From Eulemur rufifrons (lineage: Eukaryota; Chordata; Mammalia; Primates; Lemuridae): a DNA stretch of 64,000 nt. The stretch is taken from assembly GCF_041146395.1 (NCBI RefSeq), contig NC_090996.1, forward strand, positions 31,954,738 to 32,018,737. The letters run 5' to 3'. Made by a program: the position numbers and the translations under genes. Each line of letters begins with the position of its first letter. Positions within the stretch are counted from its first letter, which is position 1. This document shows, piece by piece, positions 57,152 to 64,000 of this stretch. The notes under the pieces are model-generated. The model was not told where the DNA came from, made no database searches, and worked only from the letters and a program-made list of their open reading frames with translations.

Positions 57152-57667
57152 TTTTCTCATTTCTTTCTTTAAGCTGACATATAAAAATAAAAGTTTTATA
57201 TGTTTATATGGACAGCATGATGTTTTGAAATATGTACACATTGTGGAATGGCTAAATCAAGCTACTGAACATATGCATTGGTTGCCTCATAGGCTTATTT
57301 TTTTTCTGGTGAGAGCACTTAAAATACACTCTCTTAGCAACTATCAAGTACACACTACATTGTTATCAACTATGGCTGTACAGTAGATCTCTTGCACGTA
57401 CTTCTACTAACTGAAATTTTGTATCAACATCTCCCCATTTCCTGCCTCCCTTCCACCAGCCTCCGGTAACCAGCATACTACTCTCCATTTCCGTGAGCTT
57501 GGCTTTTTTTATACTCCACAAACAGGTGAGCTCATGCGGTATTTGTATTTCTGTGTCTGGTTTATTTCACTTAGCATAATGTCCTCCAAGTTCATCCGTG
57601 TTGTCACTAATGACAAGATTTCCTTCTCTTTTAAAGCTGAATAGCATCCCACTGTGTATGTGTACAT
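57152..57667 (-). mobile_element. Old L1 3' end, antisense, inserted in a MIR
   Basis: 'gctgacatataaaaataaaag' (in part), 'gatgttttgaaatatgtac', 'tgttatcaactatggctgt', 'cagcatactactctccatt' and 'aagttcatccgtgttgtc' are the antisense L1M 3' end in order. The similar flanks 'ggtaggcattt' (about 57122) and 'ggtaggcgttt' (about 57670) suggest the target duplication. Confidence 0.85.
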
Positions 57668-57800
57668 GAGGTAGGCGTTTCTCATGCCATTTTTGTAGTT
57701 GAGGAATCTGGGCCGAGAGAGACTGGCTGCCTGAAGACCCCTGAGTTTTAGGCAGAGGAGCCACGCCTTTAACTTCTAAGTCCACGCTCTCAGCCGGTGC
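57668..57800 (-). mobile_element. MIR, right half, split by an L1
   Basis: 'gaggtaggcgtttctcatgc', 'gtagttgaggaatctgggcc' and 'ctctaagtccacgctctc'-like text complete the reversed MIR. Confidence 0.55.
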
Positions 57801-57984
57801 AGACCAGTGAGGTGAGGCTTCAGCCACTAGGCACTGAGCATCTCTGAGGGAGCAAACGACTTGTTCTTACCTGTATTTTAGGAGAACAACTGGCCAAAGG
57901 GTAGAGAGTGAACTGGAAGGGAAAGAGAAGGAGTCGAAGGGTCAGGAAGTTAAGAGTGAAATGCACTCTCTGAAATCATTTCAT

Positions 57985-58190
57985 CTGGTGCTTATTTATA
58001 CTTCACCAACCTCTGGCTTTGTGATTTTGGGCAAGTTATTCAACCTCTCTGAGCCTTGATTTTTACACCTGTAATATGGGATTCATAACAACGCCACACA
58101 TCTCAGCAGGTTATTTTGAGGATTAAATTAATTAATGTGTTTAAAGGAACTAGATCTGCCTGGTGAACTGTAGGCACTTAACGAGGATGT
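57985..58190 (+). mobile_element. MIR SINE
   Basis: 'gtgattttgggcaagttatt', 'caacctctctgagccttg', 'ttttgaggattaaattaat' and 'gtaggcacttaacgagg' in sense order. Confidence 0.9.
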
Positions 58191-59184
58191 TAGTTATTTT
58201 ATCGCCTCCTGAGGAAGATAAGCCGGAGAGAAAAAATAGGAACTGAGCCAGCAGATTCAGATGAGTCCTGGGGACTCGTGTTTCAGGCATTTGCATTAAC
58301 CTGTTGTTAGTATTCAGCCTGCTCCCTTCGTTTTAAAGCTACCACCACCTACACCATTGCTCAGGGTTAATTTCCTTGCAAAGCATCTGTGGGTTGCAAT
58401 TAGAAGATGCCCTTTACCTGGGCACAAAGACACAGTAATGGGGACAAGGGCAGAGAAAGGAAGAGGGAACGGGTCACGGTCCCTGAATTCTTTTCCATCC
58501 ACTATCACCGGTCCCTTGATATACCTACCAGGGCTCCCTTACGGGTTCCTAAGCTCCCAATTACTGTGTGGGGAATGCCAGGTCATCTCCACACCAGCAC
58601 AGATTGTAATTCCAAATTTTCTATCTACACCCAAAGGGTGACATGATACATTTAAATACTGGATTGCATTTGCATCCAACACAGATGCGAACTCGCCATA
58701 ATTTGTTTGATTTCAAAAGCTAGCCTTTGGACAACACTCTCTTGGGATGGCCTGTCATTCTTGAACACTGCTTGGTAAATTAACAGGAAGGGTGTTTTTA
58801 CTTTTTCATAAGCACCGTTGCCAACCCCAGAAGGAAGGTCTCAGTGAATCACACGCGTGTGCAATGTTAACGGAACCCATTAGGATCTGCTTAGCTAAAG
58901 GCGGAGTTCAGACACTTTACAGCTGCGTTCAGCTGAATTTGAAAAGAAATCAAGGCTCGCCAGCTGCTGCACTCTGATTATGGTGAAAACTTAAAAGCAA
59001 AACAAGAATTTGTCAAATAAGTTGACAATTGTTGTCTACATGGGTAGGGAGGCATTGTTTACCTGTGGTGCATAATAATGGGAGGCACCTGGGGAGCCGG
59101 GAGCACTTCTTTGAGGCCTGAGGGGCACAAGAGTGTGACGGACAGTAAGAAGGGACAACAGCACCCATGCAGCGCCCTGTGACA
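58191..59184. other. Single-copy block with octamer motifs, candidate conserved noncoding sequence
   Basis: No transposon recognised over 1 kb. The POU octamer ATTTGCAT occurs at 58289-58296 and 58668-58675. 58650-58980 is rich in factor-like words ('gccataatttgtttgatttc', 'acacgcgtgtgc'). Frames up to 94 codons overlap in two phases and resemble nothing known. Confidence 0.4.
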
Positions 59185-59325
59185 CAGAACCGCATTCACA
59201 GACACTGTCGTCATGCTCATTTCGCAGACGAGGAAACCGAGGTTCAGAGACATTTGATAAAATGCCCAAGGTCACAGGAATGTTAAGGCCACCGGTAAGT
59301 GGTGAGGCTGGGCTGTAAGCCACCA
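59185..59325 (-). mobile_element. MIR SINE, antisense
   Basis: 'catttcgcagacgaggaaac', 'cgaggttcagagacatttg' and 'aaaatgcccaaggtcacagg' are the reversed MIR core. A 130-codon minus frame that crosses it is not a gene. Confidence 0.85.
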
Positions 59326-59419
59326 CGTGACAGCAGATCCCTGAGTGCCTCTCCTGTGCCTGCTTAACGGTCACCCGTGTACGGCCGCCCTCCGAGCAGT
59401 AAGTTTGGGCAGCTCTAGT

Positions 59420-59600
59420 CACTGACATTTATTGCCGGGCAGGGTGCTCAGTATTCCTAGAATATCTGCCCTGCCCATAATCGTTACAGCAACCTATGAG
59501 GTGGAAACTGCTTTTATACCCATTTTCCAGAGGAGTATAGTGAGGCTTCAAGGGGAAAAGTCATCTCCAGCCTTTTAGGATAAAGCCAGGATTCTGCTTG
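59420..59600 (-). mobile_element. MIR SINE, antisense
   Basis: 'tgacatttattgccgggcag', 'cgttacagcaacctatgagg', 'cccattttccagaggagtat' and 'taaagccaggattctgc' in reversed MIR order. Confidence 0.8.
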
Positions 59601-59689
59601 AGTGTCTAGCACTGAACTCGGCACCAGGGTGACAACCAGCGTTTTGGTGAACAGATGGCTAAATCTCTAGAAAGGATCTCTGAGAAGTC

Positions 59690-59750
59690 AGGGGCCTTCA
59701 CCACCATGCCCTGGGCATCCATCAAGGTGCTCAGTAACTATCTGTGAAAA
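59690..59750 (+). mobile_element. L2 3' tail
   Basis: 'catgccctgggcatccatc' and 'aaggtgctcagtaactatc' resemble the L2 end. Confidence 0.4.
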
Positions 59751-60517
59751 AAACAGCTGCTTCTACAGCTGAAGGGACGAAGACCCTGGGCTTGGGTTCC
59801 TTTATAGAAGAGGGAGATGACGTTGGATGATCGTCTCCTAAACCTTTTCCTTCCATCCCTACCCTCTGTGATAACTACACAGAGACATGTGAATAAAATG
59901 TCTATGTGACATCAGCTGTCCTGCTGGGTTAGCTTGTGGCCCAAGGGACATTATCAGCGCCAAGGATCATAATCCTTCACTCCCTATCTCTTCGCAAACA
60001 AAACTGACAAAACGCTCCCGGCGCTCCCTGGAGTAACCTTCACGTCTGTGAACAGCGGGCTCCACACGTTTTTCCTCCAGAGCTGCGGTCGCTGTCCCCT
60101 CCTCATTTCTGGTACCTTCAAGCATCCCACCGTGGATCAGTAGCCTCACCGCGGTAATCAGACATTTGTGCAGTGAGACCACTTATCCTAAAGAGGGGGC
60201 CCAGCAGCTTTTAGGGACGCACAAGGTACCTGCTGGTTGCTGCGAAGCTCTTACCAGTGCATTGGAGTCTGACACTTAATATTCCAACCCAACTGCGGGC
60301 TGTGTGCTCAGAGGATAAAACTCGGTAATAGCGCACGGAGCCAGGGGCTGACGGGCTGAGCATACAAAGCTCCGGTATAAAGAGTCACTTAGGAGCTCTC
60401 GGGCACAAATGGAGCTGGAGGAGAGAGACAGAGCATGAGAAACGAGCTATAGAGGGGAAAGCAATGACAACATGCTGATTCCACCGCAAAATCCCCAAGT
60501 CTAATCCAGCAAATTGA
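59751..60517. other. Single-copy block
   Basis: No transposon recognised. 60200-60420 is compositionally balanced with several CpGs ('ggtaatagcgcacggagcc') and could be conserved noncoding sequence. Confidence 0.35.
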
Positions 60518-60540
60518 TGGTGGTGGTGGTGGTGGTGGTG
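60518..60540 (+). repeat. (TGG)n microsatellite
   Basis: Seven to eight TGG units. Confidence 0.9.
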
Positions 60541-60849
60541 AGGGGTAGCAGAGGACCAGACTAACTAAACATGTATCTTTCCTGTCGGCTTGTCTCCTTA
60601 AATGATAGGGAATAACGTGAAAATACAGCCTAATAGCACCGTCTTTCTCTTTAAATTCATTGTGTGGGTCCTCATTATTTTCCCCAACAGGGACTCAAAA
60701 TACGAGGGACATTTCTGGAATTACACCTCTTAATGCAGTGACATCAAAAGGACAATCTGGCATTGATGTGCCAATTGCCAAAACACAATTTTCAAAACAT
60801 GCATTAACCTAAGAGTCCCCCACGCCAGCCAGTTCCTTTTGCAGCCTCC

Positions 60850-60905
60850 GTGGAATCTCACGCAGGGCTTGGCACGAAGTATGTGCTCAGTAATTGCTGT
60901 CGGGT
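60850..60905 (+). mobile_element. L2 or MIR 3' tail
   Basis: 'gcagggcttggcacgaag' then 'tatgtgctcagtaattgctg'. Confidence 0.5.
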
Positions 60906-61589
60906 TAGACTTTATAAGCAGTCACGTTCATACTCTGTTTTGTCTGTTTCACAGAAATTCTGAGCTAAGCATGCTTGGTCTAAATCAGAGACCGCAAGTT
61001 GGAGGTGAGGGCCTCTAAATGACCCATGTGTGTAAAATATTTGAACTACTCGCTGCTTAAAACAATGTATGAAAATGTTGCCAATATATAAACATAAACA
61101 TTAAATACATATCATTCCAACTCTCCTTAATAAACCACAATATCCATCCATACTGGGACTGTATTTCTGTGTGGCCAAATCTGATGCACCGGGAAGTTGG
61201 TGCTTCCCTTAGAAAGAGTCTGTTCTCCCCAGTCCTCACCCATCCCTACTGGCTCTAGCCATTGCACCCACACTGCTTAGCCCTATGGGGGCATTTGGGG
61301 TTTTGACCTCGGGTTTAAATATTTAGAGGGTATGGCAAACATTATGCCTTTATTTTATTCACTGAAATGTTTTTCTTTTCTTCTTAGAGTAAAAAATTCC
61401 ATGCCATTCCTCCCTTTTCTTCCCTGGAATTCTGAGATGGTACCATCCCTTGCAGGCACATTATCACAAGAAGAGAATGAAAGGTTGACTTTGGTGAAAT
61501 TCTAGGCTAGTAAATTGACTTTTCCCATCTTTCTTTTATTATAACTGCAGAAATATTCTCAAGTGGGAGATAAATTTCATATAATAGAC
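60906..61589. other. Single-copy sequence
   Basis: No gene or repeat recognised. Confidence 0.35.
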
Positions 61590-62203
61590 TGGGCTTTGAA
61601 AACCAAACCTGTGATGATCACAGCTTGCATATACTACCTTCGATGGCTCCCTACTCCCTAAAGGATGTTGGCAAATGCCTTCAAACTGCATCTATAGAAC
61701 TAAAAAGCTGACCTCACCCTACCTTTCGGGTCTTTTTGTCCCTTCATGGTCTCATGCTGCCCACAACAATCTAGCTCTCATATCACCTAGGTATTCTCTG
61801 GCATGTCTATCTTCCTCTGGCATATGAGGTTTCACTCACCCTATTTTCTTTGGCTAGAATCCTATTTCTGGACCCACTGTATAGAAAATTATACTCGTGC
61901 TTCGAGGTCCAACTCAAGTCCTATTTCTCAGTAGAATCCTCCCCAGCCCATGTGGGCTAAACTGGCCTCTTTCCCTGTGTTTCTGTGGCCTCGCATTCAC
62001 CTGTCTCCAGTAAGATACGCTAAGAGTCAGTGCATCTAAGGTAGCTCATACTCATCTATCTCATAGATATTTATTGCTTGTCTGTCTCAAACCTAGACTG
62101 AAAGTTTCCTGCAGGGAGGAAATTATTCAACATTGCGTCCCGAGAGCTTGTCAAAGCACCTGGCAGACAGGCAATGCGTATTTAATGAATGAATTGACCA
62201 CAG
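61590..62203 (+). mobile_element. Long L2 3' end
   Basis: About 610 bp in order: 'cgatggctccctactccc', 'tgacctcaccctacctttc', 'gaggtccaactcaagtcc', 'gtagaatcctccccagcc', 'ctagactgaaagtttcctgc', 'agcacctggcagacagg' and the 'taatgaatgaattg' end. Confidence 0.85.
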
Positions 62204-62329
62204 GCTTTCCAAGTGGAAAATGATGAGCAGAGACAGAGAGCTAGGGATGTTCAGGGACGAGGGAAAGCTACAAATTGTGCTGGGGGTGGAGATCAAGAAC
62301 AGTTGCGTGGGAGATGTAAGTTTTCAGAG

Positions 62330-62580
62330 GCAGTCTGCAACAGTAGCTAAGAATGCAGACTTTGAAGCCAGAGTGTCTAGGTTTAAACTCCCGATGCAAT
62401 ACTCCTAACTCTGTAATACGGTGAAAATTACTTAACCTCACTGGGTCTCACTTTCCGCATCTGTAAAACGATACTCTTATATTAATCTTACCTGTTAAAT
62501 GGGGCATAATGAAAATTAAAGATTCTGCATTAGTACAGCACATAGTACATGTATATACATATTAGTAATTATTATTTGAT
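62330..62580 (+). mobile_element. MIR SINE
   Basis: 'acagtagctaagaatgcag', 'actttgaagccagagtgtc', 'aaaattacttaacctcac', 'ccgcatctgtaaaacgatac' and 'tacagcacatagtac' in sense order. Near full length, with the tRNA-like head. Confidence 0.9.
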
Positions 62581-62589
62581 CTTGGCTAT

Positions 62590-62830
62590 GAAGGGTAGGT
62601 ATGATTTGGAGCTGGAGAGGGTGGAGATCCCCCCAGGTGGTGAAAAGAGCATAAATAGAGAAAGGAAATTTTAAGTGCCTGGAGGGGACACTGCTCTAAC
62701 CTGCGGTATGTCACAGTGTGTCGTGGAGGACAAGTTTGAAACAGGCTGAAGCCAGATGAAAAAGGACTTTGAATGTCAATCTAGAATTTTTTGAACCACG
62801 TTTTGTAAGAAGTAGAGAACTGAAGTGTTC
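62590..62830 (-). mobile_element. L2 fragment, antisense (weak)
   Basis: 'ggtgaaaagagcataaatag', 'taagtgcctggaggggac' and 'aggctgaagccagatgaaaa' resemble the reversed middle of the L2 3' end. Diverged. Confidence 0.35.
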
Positions 62831-63514
62831 AGGGGCGTAGCTCCCCGGCCGACTTTCACTTAACTATTTATTTCAGGCAACTCTTTTCATACTCAAATCT
62901 AGAGAACTACAAAGCAGGTAACAGGGACGTGTGCAGTCACCAGAAATAGGCAGTTCAATGACTTTTGATGATGTGTGCAAATAAGACAATTCATCTGGAA
63001 CAGGCAACAATCAGTCCAACTACTGGAATTTTCTGGGCTGAGAAACAAATTGACTACTTTTGGCCCCCTCCCAACCATCCTGTTGTTCTCCTATAGACAT
63101 TATCGAAAACTCTACAAGACAAGGCAAGACTTACTTCCAGTAAGAACGTGGATATTAATAGGCTGGTTTCAATGTGCAAATATATGTGTTTGACATTGGA
63201 TTATTGAGGAACTTTAATTTCTTAGTAAGCTCTCAGAGCTACCTCTTACCAGAGAAAAATTCACATGTAATTAGGTTTTTCTTTAAAAACAAAGACAAAC
63301 AAACTGCGGAAATCTTTCCCCCAATCAGAAGCCATTGGAGGTTATTTCCACTGGATGACTATTTGTGGGACTTCATTGGAAAAATCCAGTTTCTTTATCA
63401 ACTGCACTTTCTTTAGTTTAATGTCGAAGTCCAAAGGCACACACACCAGGATTCACTAATAATGGTCATAAAGAAAAAGACATTCTTTATCCTGTACAAC
63501 ACAGACCTGAACTA
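62831..63514. other. Single-copy sequence
   Basis: No gene or repeat recognised. Confidence 0.35.
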
Positions 63515-63553
63515 AACACACACAAGTGTGTGCACACACACATATACACACAC
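63515..63553 (+). repeat. (CA)n microsatellite, degenerate
   Basis: CA units interrupted by 'agtgtgtg' and 'tat'. Confidence 0.75.
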
Positions 63554-64000
63554 ATTCCAAGATGATGTCTATAATTGAAAGGTCATAAGGAGGGAAGTAA
63601 ACTAAGGAAGAGCTCTAGAAGAAAAACAATCCCTGGGGTCTCCACCACCTTCTAGGGTCCAATCCCAGCAAGAGAACACCTGGCCCTCATCTAGAAGAAT
63701 GTAGTTTCCTGTACATTTTAAAGTGAAAATAACAATATCCCTTTTTTATAATTATACATGTTACAGAAGAATAAAAGCTATCACCACCACCACCACCACA
63801 AACACCCCCAGGATGAACTGACCACCTGATCCAGGTGCTAATTCATTTTCTGTGCATATGTGTTCAATTCATTTCGGCTACAATACGAAGGTGGCTACGC
63901 AGCTCCTTTCCTTTCCACGTTCCACATATTATTCATACTGACATAATCGCTGTTTCATAACAACCCGTGTTGGATCCCATTACACATGTGACTAATTATC
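63554..64000. other. Single-copy sequence with a (CAC)6 run
   Basis: (CAC)n at 63782-63799. No gene or transposon recognised up to the window edge. Confidence 0.4.

Noticed and set aside
59036..59428. 130-codon minus frame
   Set aside because: Crosses an antisense MIR and has no domain.
63782..63799. (CAC)n considered as a coding histidine/threonine repeat
   Set aside because: No open frame of useful length surrounds it.

Overview
This is a stretch of primate nuclear DNA with no protein-coding or RNA gene that I can support. The primate call rests on three dimeric Alu elements. Their diagnostic bases (for example 'gcctgagcaagagcaag' and 'gtgagctatgatg'), together with four L1 3' ends whose 3' UTR reads 'gggggtacaaatg' type sequence and whose ORF2 tails differ from the human type, point to a strepsirrhine (lemur, loris or galago). 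Loris/galago is slightly favoured, but I cannot decide it. None of the open reading frames looks like a gene. The only recognisable protein sequence is the C-terminal end of L1 ORF2 in two truncated L1 copies.

Layout. 1-11 kb: mostly single-copy sequence with scattered MIR/L2, one MER5-like DNA element, one Alu (7.4 kb) and a young truncated L1 (3.8-4.3 kb) beside a purine tract. 11-16 kb: a 1.1 kb old L1 fragment, an antisense L2, a young L1 3' end (13.4-13.9 kb) and an Alu (15.9 kb). 19-21 kb: a nested stack of insertions (L2, old repeat, ERV LTR, L1 stub), then an Alu with an 18-base C run. 22-26 kb: an element with about 125 bp inverted arms, an L2 split by an MLT1-like LTR, and an L1MA-type 3' end. 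30-40 kb: long L2 and MIR copies, two solitary LTRs with target-site duplications (33.7-34.3 and 38.8-39.2 kb) and a 160 bp L1 stub. 40-50 kb: mostly single-copy, with a 270 bp tetranucleotide array at 44.3 kb. 50-64 kb: an AT-rich hairpin block, many MIR/L2 copies, a MIR split by an old L1 (57 kb), and long single-copy stretches.

Interpretation. The window is dominated by ancient mammalian repeats (MIR, L2, old L1) and is poor in recent ones (three Alus in 64 kb). It looks like a gene desert or a large intron. Several repeat-free blocks hold dense homeodomain, E-box, octamer or AP-1 words and are candidate conserved noncoding elements. That is inference and needs alignment to other mammals. 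I found no new biological system. The best structural observations are the nested insertions, the two solo LTRs with intact target duplications, and the long inverted-repeat element at 22.3-22.8 kb. Repeat family names and boundaries come from remembered consensus features, not from a search, and ends are good to about 10-30 bp.
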